Assembly (NCBI RefSeq): GCF_010692745.1
Contig: NZ_JAAHTB010000017.1
Span: forward strand, 1-64,000
Reading direction: 5' to 3'
DNA length: 64,000 nucleotides
Source: Methylobacterium sp. BTF04
Lineage (GTDB): Bacteria; Pseudomonadota; Alphaproteobacteria; Rhizobiales; Beijerinckiaceae
Below the pieces are notes generated by a model that saw nothing but the letters and a program-made list of their open reading frames with translations, did no database searches and was not told where the DNA came from. This document shows, piece after piece, positions 16,029 to 24,229 of the stretch (position 1 is the first letter of the stretch; every line of letters starts with the position of its first letter). The translations under genes were made by a program, and so were the position numbers.

Positions 16029-18680
16029 ATGCGCGACCTGGAGCCCCGGCTCTTCGGATACATCTGGCGGCACTCGAAGCGCGATCAGATCGCCATCTGC
16101 CTCGTCGTCGTCGCCTCCCTGCCGTTCTACTTCGCCTCTCTCGACCTACCCCGCAGAATCGTCAACGACGCGATCACTGGCAAGGCCTTCCAGCACGGCA
16201 ACGATACAGCGCCGTTCCTCGGCATCACCCTGCACTGGCCGACCTGGCTCGGCGGCGACGGGATCGGTCATCCGATCTTCGAGGGCTTCGCGCTCGGTCG
16301 GTCGGATCTCCTGCTCGGCTTGTCCCTGGTGTTTCTCGGCCTCGTGCTGATCAACGGCGCGTTCAAATTCTACATCAACCTGACCAAGGGCATCCTGGGC
16401 GAGCGCATGCTGAGGCGCCTGCGCTTCCAATTGTTCGCGTTGATGCTGCGCTTCTCGCCGGAAACGATGCGCGACGTGAAATCGTCGGAGACGGCGACGA
16501 TCATCCGCGACGAGGTCGAGCCCATCGGCGCCTTCATCGGCGACGCCATCGTGGTGCCGGTCTACCTCGGCACCCAGGCCACCACCGCCCTCGTCTTCAT
16601 CCTGATGCAGAACCTGTGGCTCGGGATCGTAGCCGGCGCCATCGTCGCCGTGCAGATCGTGGTGATCCCGCAACTGCGCCGCGAGATCATCCGGCTCAGT
16701 CGCCGACGCCAGCTCGCCTCGCGCAACTTCGCCGGCCGGGTCGGCGAAGTGCTCGACGGGCTGGAGACCGTGACGGTGAACGATGCCGGGCGCTGGGAGC
16801 GAGCCGAGATCGGTCAGCGCCTCTATGGCCTGTTCGACCTCCGGCTCAGGATCTACAAGCGCAAGTTCCTGGTCAAATACCTCAACAACCTGCTGGCGCA
16901 GGTGACGCCGTTCCTGTTCTACGCCATCGGCGGGATGTTCGCCCTGCGCGGGCAGCTCGATATCGGCCAGCTCGTGGCGGTGCTCGCCGCCTATCGCGAT
17001 CTGCCCCCACCCCTGAAGGAACTGATCGACTGGGACCAGCAGCGCCTCGACGTCGAGGTGAAATACGAGACCGTGGCGGCGCATTTCGCTCCCCGCCGCC
17101 TGCGTGCGGCGGCATCCGATGGGGCCTCGCCCGCACCAATTCTCGGCAGTCCGCTGCGCAGCGAAGGGCTCAGTCTCCAGGACCCGCATGGCGGGACGCC
17201 GCTGGAGGTGGTGGATTTTACCGTTGCGCTGCCGGCGCAGGTCGCCCTGGTTTCACCCGGTACGCGCGGGGCGCATCTGTTCGGCCGGCTGCTCGCGGGG
17301 CTGACGAGCCCGCGTGGCGGCACCGTGTCGGTGGGCGGGCACGACCTCGCCATCCTGCCACGCGCGGCGCATGTCGACCGGGTCGCCTATGCGGGCCCGG
17401 AGCCGACGCTGTTTCCCGGCACGATCCGCGACACCCTCCTGTACGGCCTGCGCGGACACCCGCCTGCCGGGATCCGGCGTGACGCCGACGGGGATGGGCG
17501 CCGGATCGCCGAGGCGCGGCTGAGCGGAAATCCGATCGAGACCGTGAACGACCGGTGGATCGACCATTCCGCACTCGGTCTCGCGGACGACGACGCGCTC
17601 GATACCCGCATGCTCCGGCTCCTCGAACGCCTCGGGATGGGCGAAGATCTCTACCGCTTCGGCCTGACGGCCCTGGCCGCGATGCAGCCCGATACACCGC
17701 TGGACCGCAAGGTCATCGCCGCCCGCATGCATCTGCGCAGCCACTTCGCCATGGACGGCCAAGCCAACCTCGTGATCCCGTTCGACCGCGACCGCTACAA
17801 TCCGCAGGCGAGCGTCGCCGAGAACCTGCTGTTCGGGGTGCCGCGCGATCCCGCCCTGGTCGGTCGACCGCTCGCCGGCGAAAAGCGATTCCGCGCCGCT
17901 CTGTCCACCCTCGGCCTGCTCGACGACCTCGCGGCCATGGGCGTCGCCATCGCGCGCAATCTGGTCGAGATCTTTCGCGATGTGCCACCCGGTCATCCGC
18001 TGTTCCGGCGCTTCTCGGCCATCGCCCCCGAGGACCTGCCCGAATTCGAGCAGCGGCTGGCCGGGATCGGCCATGGCGGGACGCTCACGGCCGCCGATTC
18101 CCAGGCCTTCCTCGGCCTGGCGTTGTCCTACGTCGAGCCGCGCCAGCGTCTCGGTCTCCTCGATGCCACGCAGATGGCGCGCCTTGTGGCCGCGCGCGGA
18201 CCGGTGCGGCTGGCACTCCAAGGCGCCGACGGCGACGATGTCGAGCCCTATGACCCGCACCGGATCAACACCCGCAGCTCGATCCTCGACAACCTGCTGT
18301 TCGGGCGCATCGACACGGCCCGGATGCATGGCGAGGCCTACATCCAGCAGGAGGTCCGCGTGGTGGTGAAGGAACTCGGCCTCGAAGCCGCCATCCGCCG
18401 TCGCGGACTCGACTATGCGGTGGGCATCCGGGGCCGGAACCTGACGCCGCGCCAGCAAGTGTTGACCGATCTGACACGGGCGATCGTCCGGCGGCCGGAA
18501 ATTCTGGTGGTCGACGGGGCCTGCGCGCATCTCGATGGCGGCGCGGCCTCGCTTCGCACGATCGTCACCGAGGCTTTGCCCGATACGACGCTCGTCGCCA
18601 TCGTCGGAAGCATCGCGGAGGCCGCCGCGTTCGGCGTGTCGGTGAACCTGATCGCACCGGACGCGGCCGCGCGCCCTTGA
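16029..18680 (+). CDS. ABC-exporter-like membrane protein with a degenerate (pseudo-ATPase) nucleotide-binding domain
   Basis: An 883-residue protein. Residues 1 to about 370 form an ABC-exporter transmembrane domain, with helices at about 20-40, 95-115, 165-215 and 280-315. The following domain is laid out like an exporter ATPase but its motifs are broken. The Walker A site reads SPGTRGAHL with Ala415 where Lys belongs. The Q-loop Gln is Pro457. The signature is LTPRQQ (805-810) instead of LSGGQ. Walker B is ILVVDGACAHLD with Gly830 in place of the catalytic Glu. The switch His is Gly860. A motif normally found once after the Q-loop occurs three times: GTIRDTLLYG (464-473), ASVAENLLFG (594-603) and SSILDNLLFG (750-759). 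The domain is enlarged by about 250 residues. The gene is divergent from the glycosyltransferase array. Confidence 0.8.
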   Translation: MRDLEPRLFGYIWRHSKRDQIAICLVVVASLPFYFASLDLPRRIVNDAITGKAFQHGNDTAPFLGITLHWPTWLGGDGIGHPIFEGFALGRSDLLLGLSLVFLGLVLINGAFKFYINLTKGILGERMLRRLRFQLFALMLRFSPETMRDVKSSETATIIRDEVEPIGAFIGDAIVVPVYLGTQATTALVFILMQNLWLGIVAGAIVAVQIVVIPQLRREIIRLSRRRQLASRNFAGRVGEVLDGLETVTVNDAGRWERAEIGQRLYGLFDLRLRIYKRKFLVKYLNNLLAQVTPFLFYAIGGMFALRGQLDIGQLVAVLAAYRDLPPPLKELIDWDQQRLDVEVKYETVAAHFAPRRLRAAASDGASPAPILGSPLRSEGLSLQDPHGGTPLEVVDFTVALPAQVALVSPGTRGAHLFGRLLAGLTSPRGGTVSVGGHDLAILPRAAHVDRVAYAGPEPTLFPGTIRDTLLYGLRGHPPAGIRRDADGDGRRIAEARLSGNPIETVNDRWIDHSALGLADDDALDTRMLRLLERLGMGEDLYRFGLTALAAMQPDTPLDRKVIAARMHLRSHFAMDGQANLVIPFDRDRYNPQASVAENLLFGVPRDPALVGRPLAGEKRFRAALSTLGLLDDLAAMGVAIARNLVEIFRDVPPGHPLFRRFSAIAPEDLPEFEQRLAGIGHGGTLTAADSQAFLGLALSYVEPRQRLGLLDATQMARLVAARGPVRLALQGADGDDVEPYDPHRINTRSSILDNLLFGRIDTARMHGEAYIQQEVRVVVKELGLEAAIRRRGLDYAVGIRGRNLTPRQQVLTDLTRAIVRRPEILVVDGACAHLDGGAASLRTIVTEALPDTTLVAIVGSIAEAAAFGVSVNLIAPDAAARP

Positions 18681-18728
18681 GGCGGCACGGGATGGAAGGG
18701 ACGGCATCGCACCTCGGCCATCCCCCTC

Positions 18729-18770
18729 GCAATACTCATGAAAGCGCCCACCGCTTGGCTTGAGTATTGC
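18729..18770. promoter_or_regulatory. Long inverted repeat between the exporter-like gene and the PsiF-like gene
   Basis: GCAATACTCA (18729-18738) and TGAGTATTGC (18761-18770) are perfect 10-base arms. An inner AAGCG/CGCTT pair (18742-18746 and 18752-18756) would lengthen the stem. It lies 48 bases after the exporter-like stop and 58 bases before the PsiF-like ATG, with TTGACG immediately after it. It may be an operator or a terminator without a T-run. Confidence 0.45.
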
Positions 18771-18828
18771 CTTGACGACGAGGCTCGCCAGTCGATCCTA
18801 GACCTGCGTTCGCCCTAGAGGATTCCTC

Positions 18829-19071
18829 ATGATCAAGGCCGTCGTTTTTACGGTTGCGTTGTTTGCGCTGCCGGTCTCGAGCTTCGCCCAATCCTATGCA
18901 GCGCCGGCACCAACGAACGTGCCCACCACCGGCACGCGTTACTTGAGCAAGGCCGACCGCAAGGCGGCCTGCACCGGAACCGCCGATCGCGCCGGTATGA
19001 AGGGCCTGAGCCGGCAGCAATATCGCGCCGCCTGCCGCGGTCGGCCGATCCCCAAGAGCGTCACCCAATGA
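18829..19071 (+). CDS. Small secreted PsiF-like protein
   Basis: An 80-residue protein with a Sec signal peptide (MIKAVVFTVALFALPVSSFAQ, cleavage near residue 21). A short mature part follows, in which KADRKAACTGTADRAGMKGL and RQQYRAACRG resemble the cysteine-containing repeat of PsiF-family proteins. PsiF proteins are phosphate-starvation-linked in enterobacteria; their role is not known. AGAGGA lies 8 bases before the ATG. The neighbours give no functional context. Confidence 0.7.
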   Translation: MIKAVVFTVALFALPVSSFAQSYAAPAPTNVPTTGTRYLSKADRKAACTGTADRAGMKGLSRQQYRAACRGRPIPKSVTQ

Positions 19072-19141
19072 GCGCGTGACCGGCCGATGGGATCGGCAGC
19101 CCGCTCCTGCCCCGGATTGCCCGGGGCAACGCCATGGGTGA

Positions 19142-21565
19142 TCAGCGCCGCCCCATCACGAGGCGCAGCTTGTCGGCGAGATCTTCGCGCCGGTAGGGCT
19201 TGCTGAGAAGCGGCAGGTCCGCCGGAACGCCGTTCTCGCCGAGTGCCGATCCGGTGTAGCCGGACGCCAGCAGCACCCGCAAACCGGGCCGCAAGCGGCG
19301 GGCCTCCACTGAGAGCTGCACGCCGTTAATGCCGCCTGGCATCACCACGTCGGAGAACATGATGTCGATGCGCTCGGGTCCGGCCAACCGGGCGAGCGCC
19401 TCGGCGGCGTGGGTCGCGGTCAGGGTCCGGTAACCGAGTTCGCCCAGGCTCTCCACCGCCATTTCGAGCACGGCGGGCTCGTCCTCGACCACCAGAATCA
19501 CCTCGCCCTCGGCCGCGCGGCGCAAGGGGATCAGGCTCGCCGCAGGCACCTCGATCGCGCGCTCGGTGGAGCGCGGCAGATAGAGCGCGATGGTGGTTCC
19601 CCGGCCGGGCTCGCTATCCAGCCGGACATGGCCGCCGCCCTGGCGCGCGAAGCCGTAGACCTGGCTCAGGCCGAGGCCGGTGCCCTTGCCGACGTCCTTG
19701 GTGGTGAAGAACGGCTCGAAGGCACGGGCCGCGGTTGCCGCATCCATGCCGGTGCCGGTATCGACGACGGTGACGAGCACGTATTGGCCGGGCTCGACAT
19801 CGGGCACCGCTGGCCGTTCGGTGCCGGTGACGACGTGGTTCTCGGTGGTGATCTGCAGCGTGCCGCCCACCGGCATGGCATCGCGCGCATTGACCGCCAG
19901 ATTGAGGATCGCACTCTCGAACTGGCCCGGATCGAGGCGTACCGGGTCGAGACTGGCATCGAGAGCGAGTGTCACTGCCACGGTCTCGCCGACAGCGCGC
20001 TCGAGCAGACCCAGGAAGTCCTTGAGCAGGTGGTTCGGGTTGACCGTCTCGGGGCGCAGGACCTGACGGCGCGAGAACGACAGCAGCTTCTCGGTCACTT
20101 CAGCACCGCGGCGGGCGGCGGTCATCGCCGATGTCGCGAGGCGCTCGACGCGCTGGGGATTGTCGGGCCGTCGCACGATCATATCGACATTGCCGACGAT
20201 GACGGTGAGCAGGTTGTTGAAGTCGTGCGCGATACCGCCGGTGAGCTGGCCGATGGCCTCCATCTTCTGCGCCTGGATCATCCGGTCCTCTGCCGCGCGC
20301 CGCTCGGTGGTGTCCATGACGATGCCGACGAGACCGACGGGCCTGCCGGTCGCGTCCGCATAGGTCTTGCTGCGAACGCCGATCCAGCGTTCCGCCCGAT
20401 CACCCGCCCGGATGATCCGACACTCGATTTCGAGATGGCCTTTTGCGATCGCCTGCGCGAACGCGGCCTCCACCATCGGCCGGTCGTCGGGAACGACGTG
20501 GGCGAGAAACTCCGTCGGCCCCCAGGGGTCCTGCAGAGTCTCGTAGCCGAAGATGCGGTCATGCCTGAGGGTGCGCCGGGACGTACCGGTGGTGAGATCG
20601 AGGTCCCAATCGCCCATGGCGGCGGCGTCGAGAGCGACCGCGAGGCTGTCGCGGGCGAGCTGGAGTTCGGCCCGCTGGCCCTCCCGCTCCTCGGCCGAGC
20701 GCTCGGCTCGCCCATGCAGGAAGTCGACCTCGTAGAGGTAGACGCCGAGCAGGATGATCCCGGCAACGAGCGCCTCGATCCGGCCGGCGAACCAGCCGAC
20801 CGTGCCGCGTCCCGCTCCGGTAAGCGTGACGAGGCTGTCGAGCAGGAGCAGGACGAGCGCGATGGCGAACCAGAGCTGCAGCACGGTCCGCAGCCGCGTG
20901 GTCCAGCACAGGGTCGCCAGCGACACCACGGTGAATGCGACGAGTGCGGGTCCGACACCCGACGTCGTCAGCGGCCAATAGCTGTCGCCTTCGACGCTTT
21001 TCGGCAGAAACTCCACGAGGGAGACGACCAGTCCCGTCAGCAACGCGACGCCCGCCACCACCGATAGGGCGGTGAGCCAGCCTGCCAGCGCCACGCGCTC
21101 GGGAGCCACGGTCCGGGCGCGGCCGTCCCCCTCCATGATGGCGTAGGGCAGTGCGAAGAGCGGCGGCCCGAGGTGCCACAGGGTCCACAGCCATGTGGTG
21201 ACCGCCGGTCCCGACCCGAGGATGCGCCCGGTCCCGAACAGGTTCGGGAAGGTCAGCATCTGTACGGCGACGACGAGCGTGACGTAGAGGCTTCCCGCCC
21301 CCAGCACGAGGAGCGGCACCGATCGGGTGCGCCGATACTGGACGAAAATCAGGCAGGTGGTCACCGCATAGACCACCACCAGCGCGGCCTGATAGCTCGG
21401 GATGAATCCCGGCATCGGCTCCATCGGCAGCGCGACGATCGGCAGGAGCGCGACCGAGAGCACCGTGAAGACCAGAGCGACGGCAATCGCGAAACGTCGC
21501 TGGCCGACGCTCGGCGGTGCCGTCGCGAAGGATTGTGTCTCGAAGGCCGGATCGGTGTGAGGCAA
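19142..21565 (-). CDS. MASE4-type membrane hybrid sensor histidine kinase with receiver domain
   Basis: An 807-residue hybrid sensor. Residues about 20-265 contain six to eight helices in the manner of a MASE4 membrane sensor. A PAS/PAC region follows (about 300-415). The HisKA dimerisation helix has GGIAHDFNNLL with phospho-acceptor His447. The HATPase domain shows NLAVNARDAMP (N box), DTGTGM and GKGTGLGLSQVYGF. A C-terminal receiver domain has the phospho-acceptor Asp739 in FSDVVMPGG. No partner response regulator lies nearby, so the receiver probably passes the signal to an unlinked phosphotransfer or output protein. The signal is unknown. Confidence 0.93.
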   Translation of the reverse strand: MPHTDPAFETQSFATAPPSVGQRRFAIAVALVFTVLSVALLPIVALPMEPMPGFIPSYQAALVVVYAVTTCLIFVQYRRTRSVPLLVLGAGSLYVTLVVAVQMLTFPNLFGTGRILGSGPAVTTWLWTLWHLGPPLFALPYAIMEGDGRARTVAPERVALAGWLTALSVVAGVALLTGLVVSLVEFLPKSVEGDSYWPLTTSGVGPALVAFTVVSLATLCWTTRLRTVLQLWFAIALVLLLLDSLVTLTGAGRGTVGWFAGRIEALVAGIILLGVYLYEVDFLHGRAERSAEEREGQRAELQLARDSLAVALDAAAMGDWDLDLTTGTSRRTLRHDRIFGYETLQDPWGPTEFLAHVVPDDRPMVEAAFAQAIAKGHLEIECRIIRAGDRAERWIGVRSKTYADATGRPVGLVGIVMDTTERRAAEDRMIQAQKMEAIGQLTGGIAHDFNNLLTVIVGNVDMIVRRPDNPQRVERLATSAMTAARRGAEVTEKLLSFSRRQVLRPETVNPNHLLKDFLGLLERAVGETVAVTLALDASLDPVRLDPGQFESAILNLAVNARDAMPVGGTLQITTENHVVTGTERPAVPDVEPGQYVLVTVVDTGTGMDAATAARAFEPFFTTKDVGKGTGLGLSQVYGFARQGGGHVRLDSEPGRGTTIALYLPRSTERAIEVPAASLIPLRRAAEGEVILVVEDEPAVLEMAVESLGELGYRTLTATHAAEALARLAGPERIDIMFSDVVMPGGINGVQLSVEARRLRPGLRVLLASGYTGSALGENGVPADLPLLSKPYRREDLADKLRLVMGRR

Positions 21566-21917
21566 GGCGCAGTCTCGGCCGAGCCGGTCTCAGGCCGACG
21601 AGCCTGTCCGCAAGGCAGAGTGATTCTATCAGTTCGGCCGCCGGCTGCCCATCGCCATGTTCGGTCCGGGATCGTGGACCAGGCAGCGTCGCGATTTCGC
21701 GCCCCACCGCCCGATCGGATCACGGGCAGGCAGGGCGCGGCGTACGCTTGACACGCGAGCCGATACGCAACGTGGCTCACGGGCACCATGGTCGAAGTCG
21801 GTTAGCCGAACCTCACCGCCGAGCGCGGCGCCGGTCTCGAAACGGGAACTGCATCGGCACCCCGGGGGTCTTACCCAGACCCGAGGCCGCTCCCGCTCGG
21901 CCGGGCAGGATGACACC
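21566..21917. other. Intergenic region between the sensor kinase and a small membrane protein gene
   Basis: About 350 bases hold the divergent upstream regions of the kinase (minus) and the 72-residue protein (plus). A TTGACA hexamer at 21748-21753 on the plus strand could be a -35 element, but no good -10 is spaced from it. No gene is supported. Confidence 0.45.
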
Positions 21918-22136
21918 ATGACGATGCCCCGCTGGCTTCCCCTCGCCACAGCCGGCCTGCTGGCGATCCTCGCCGTGATCGGCGTCGGAATGTGGAAATT
22001 CGACACGCTCCGGGAGGCCCGCGTCGAGAATGGCGGACGTCCGGAGATCCCGGCCTGCGATCCGGCGAAGGGAACCGGCAACGCACTCTCCCCGGATTGC
22101 CCGGGCACCGCGTTTCCGCCCGCACGAACCCCATGA
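21918..22136 (+). CDS. Small single-pass membrane protein, 72 residues
   Basis: The product starts MTMPRWLPL and has one hydrophobic helix at about residues 7-24. A polar, presumably periplasmic tail follows with two cysteines, PACDPAKG and SPDCPG. An upstream AGGATGACACC supplies a plausible ribosome binding site for the ATG at 21918; the longer open frame upstream has no comparable start. The family is not recognised. The paired cysteines suggest a disulfide or heme/metal contact, but this is speculation. Confidence 0.55.
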   Translation: MTMPRWLPLATAGLLAILAVIGVGMWKFDTLREARVENGGRPEIPACDPAKGTGNALSPDCPGTAFPPARTP

Positions 22137-22281
22137 TCCTTCCCTGAAAGCTCGTTGTCGCGAGAGCGGTTCTGCGCGCGAACCCAGTCGCGGTCGCGCC
22201 GAAATCCCGCTATCGCCGGGCGAGAGGCCGTGTGTCGCCAGAGGCGCGCCAGCCGATTTCGGATCGGGAAGGACATCCACC

Positions 22282-22482
22282 ATGGCAAGCCCGCGCGACC
22301 TCAAGGTCCAGATGGCGGCCGAGACCCGGGCCCGCGAGCGGGCGCAGGCTCTCGCCACCAGTCAGACCGCCCGTGTCACCCGCGCCGAGGCGGCCCTGAA
22401 GGACGCCCTCCTCGACCGGGACCAGTGGCAGGCCCGCGCCCTGGCCGCGGAGGCCGCGCTCGCGGAGCTCAAGGCGCGCTGA
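22282..22482 (+). CDS. Small coiled-coil protein, 66 residues
   Basis: A 66-residue, almost wholly helical protein rich in Ala, Arg, Glu and Leu, with heptad-like spacing (DLKVQMAAETRARERAQALA and AALKDALLDRDQWQARALA). It has no membrane segment or signal. GGGAAGGACATCCACC precedes the ATG and gives a good ribosome binding site. It stands alone upstream of glutaminase, 132 bases away. Function is unknown; proteins of this kind can be structural adaptors. Confidence 0.55.
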   Translation: MASPRDLKVQMAAETRARERAQALATSQTARVTRAEAALKDALLDRDQWQARALAAEAALAELKAR

Positions 22483-22614
22483 CATCGGCCTTCGGTCCCA
22501 CAGGCCGCCGTCGAGAATGGAAGTTGCAAGGCCCCCGACCCGCCGGGAGCCCACCTGTGCCACGAGGCGTCCTGCTGGCGCGTTCCCTCCCGAAAACGGC
22601 CGAAACCCAAGACG

Positions 22615-23556
22615 ATGAGCAGCACCACCCCCGATCTCGCGCGCATCGTGAGCGACATCGCCGACGAGATGCGGGAGAGACCCGACCGGGGCGAGGTCGC
22701 GACCTACATCCCCGAACTCGCGCGGGTCGGTGCCGACGCGTTCGGGATCACGGTGATCGACGCCGACGGCACCGTCGTGGCCGCCGGCGACAGCGAGACC
22801 CCGTTCTCGATCCAGAGCATCTCGAAGGTGTTCACCCTGACCCTGGCGCTCGGCATGGTCGGCGACAGGCTGTGGCGCCGCGTCGGGCGCGAACCCTCCG
22901 GCAGCCCGTTCAACTCCATCGTCCAGTTGGAGCGTGAACGCGGAATCCCGCGCAACCCGTTCATCAATGCCGGCGCCATCGCGGTCACCGACGTGATCCT
23001 GTCGGGCCACCAGCCCCGCGAAGCGCTCGGCGAAATCCTCCGGTTCATGCAGTTCCTGGCGCAGGACCCGACCATCACCATCGACGAGGCGGTGGCCGCC
23101 TCCGAACTCCGTACCGGCTTTCGCAACACGGCGCTCGCCAACTACATGAAATCCTTCGGTGTTCTCGACAACCCGGTGGATTTCACCCTGGGGGTCTACT
23201 TCCACCATTGCGCGATCAGCATGTCGTGCCGCCAGCTCGCCATGGCCGGGAGGTTCCTCGCCCATTCCGGGCGCAATCCGTCGACGGGCCACTCCGTGGT
23301 GTCGCCCGAGCGTGCCCGGCGCATCAACGCGGTGATGCTGACATGCGGCCATTATGACGGGTCGGGAGAATTCGCCTACCGGGTCGGTCTGCCGGGCAAG
23401 AGCGGCGTCGGTGGCGGCATTCTGGCGGTCGCCCCGGGCAAGGCGTCCATCGCCGTGTGGTCGCCGGGTCTCGACGCGTCCGGTAATTCGCATCTCGGGC
23501 GGATCGCCCTGGAGGCCCTCGCCAAGCGGTTGGGCTGGTCGATCTTCGGAGCGTGA
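22615..23556 (+). CDS. glsA: Glutaminase A
   Basis: A 313-residue glutaminase that hydrolyses L-glutamine to glutamate and ammonia. It has the beta-lactamase-like fold with the SxxK pair Ser68/Lys71 in [10 protein letters not shown]. Other family segments are present: NPFINAGAI, the catalytic-region NYMKSFG and the C-terminal GKSGVGGGI. Its length matches the family (about 305-315). It is a few hundred bases from glutamine synthetase II, making a local glutamine-cycle pair, although transcription is separate. Confidence 0.95.
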   Translation: MSSTTPDLARIVSDIADEMRERPDRGEVATYIPELARVGADAFGITVIDADGTVVAAGDSETPFSIQSISKVFTLTLALGMVGDRLWRRVGREPSGSPFNSIVQLERERGIPRNPFINAGAIAVTDVILSGHQPREALGEILRFMQFLAQDPTITIDEAVAASELRTGFRNTALANYMKSFGVLDNPVDFTLGVYFHHCAISMSCRQLAMAGRFLAHSGRNPSTGHSVVSPERARRINAVMLTCGHYDGSGEFAYRVGLPGKSGVGGGILAVAPGKASIAVWSPGLDASGNSHLGRIALEALAKRLGWSIFGA

Positions 23557-23660
23557 TGCGGCAGACGTCTCGGGTCGACTTTCGTCTCAGAGAGGGTTCG
23601 GCACGGGATGCCCGATCGGAGGGCGGCTCCCGCGCCGCTGAAGGTCGTCGCGACCGAGGA

Positions 23661-23852
23661 TCAAGGCTTGCGCGTCCGATCGGCTTCCTGAACGGCGGCC
23701 TGATGGTACCAGCTTCCGCAATCGATGGTGGGGCCGCGCTGCAGCCGCAGGTCCTCGGGTGCCTTCTCCGCGTCGCGTCGTCCGTCGATCATCCGACCCC
23801 TCTGGGGGAAGGCGTAGATCTTGGCGGTCTCGTGTCGAACACTTGTCGTCAT
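23661..23852 (-). CDS. DUF2735 family protein
   Basis: A 63-residue protein starting MTTSVRHETAKIYAFPQRGR, the typical opening of the DUF2735 family (an ETAKIYxFP core) found in Hyphomicrobiales. AAGGAG lies 11 bases upstream. It is divergent from glutamine synthetase II across a regulatory region of about 375 bases. I recall this association from other members of the order, so a role in nitrogen control is plausible but unproven. Confidence 0.75.
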   Translation of the reverse strand: MTTSVRHETAKIYAFPQRGRMIDGRRDAEKAPEDLRLQRGPTIDCGSWYHQAAVQEADRTRKP

Positions 23853-23961
23853 TGCTGGAAAATCTCCTTTCGATACCGACTTGTCGGCACACGCGAAGAT
23901 ATGTCATTGCCAATGGCATTGCACGCCGTTTGCGCCAAATGCTGTATTTAAGCGCGTTCTA

Positions 23962-23978
23962 TGCCGTAAATATCGGCA
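23962..23978. promoter_or_regulatory. NtrC-type enhancer dyad upstream of glnII
   Basis: TGCCGTAAATATCGGCA fits the NtrC site pattern TGC-N11-GCA and is flanked by A and T to give perfect 6-base arms (ATGCCG/CGGCAT). It lies about 155 bases upstream of the -24 element, within the normal range for an NtrC enhancer. It could serve both the DUF2735 gene and glnII. Confidence 0.55.
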
Positions 23979-24130
23979 TGTGCCTCATTGCCATTCTTAG
24001 CGCCGCTCGATTTCGCGCCAGATCGCCGGTCGTACGGGCAGATTGCAATCCGTCACCCGACGTCGAAGTGGCTCTGTCCGCCGACCCGGAATGCCGCCAC
24101 CGGACATCACGAATGGGCTCGGCGTCGCTA

Positions 24131-24147
24131 TTGGCATACGAAATGCT
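24131..24147 (+). promoter_or_regulatory. Sigma-54 (RpoN) promoter of glnII
   Basis: TTGGCATACGAAATGCT contains the -24 TTGGCA and -12 TGCT elements with the diagnostic GG-N10-GC spacing (GG 24133-24134, GC 24145-24146). Transcription would start near 24158, about 70 bases before the glnII ATG. RpoN/NtrC control of glnII is known from rhizobia. Confidence 0.7.
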
Positions 24148-24229
24148 TTGGCGAGCGCAGCCAGGACTGGCGCGAGACAATTCAGGGTTTCATCGAAACT
24201 TCGCAGCAAGAACTGACGAAAGAATCGCA

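Noticed and set aside
23759..24229. Upstream extension of glnII
   Set aside because: It overlaps the DUF2735 start, the NtrC-like dyad and the sigma-54 promoter; type II glutamine synthetases start at MTKYKLEYIW.
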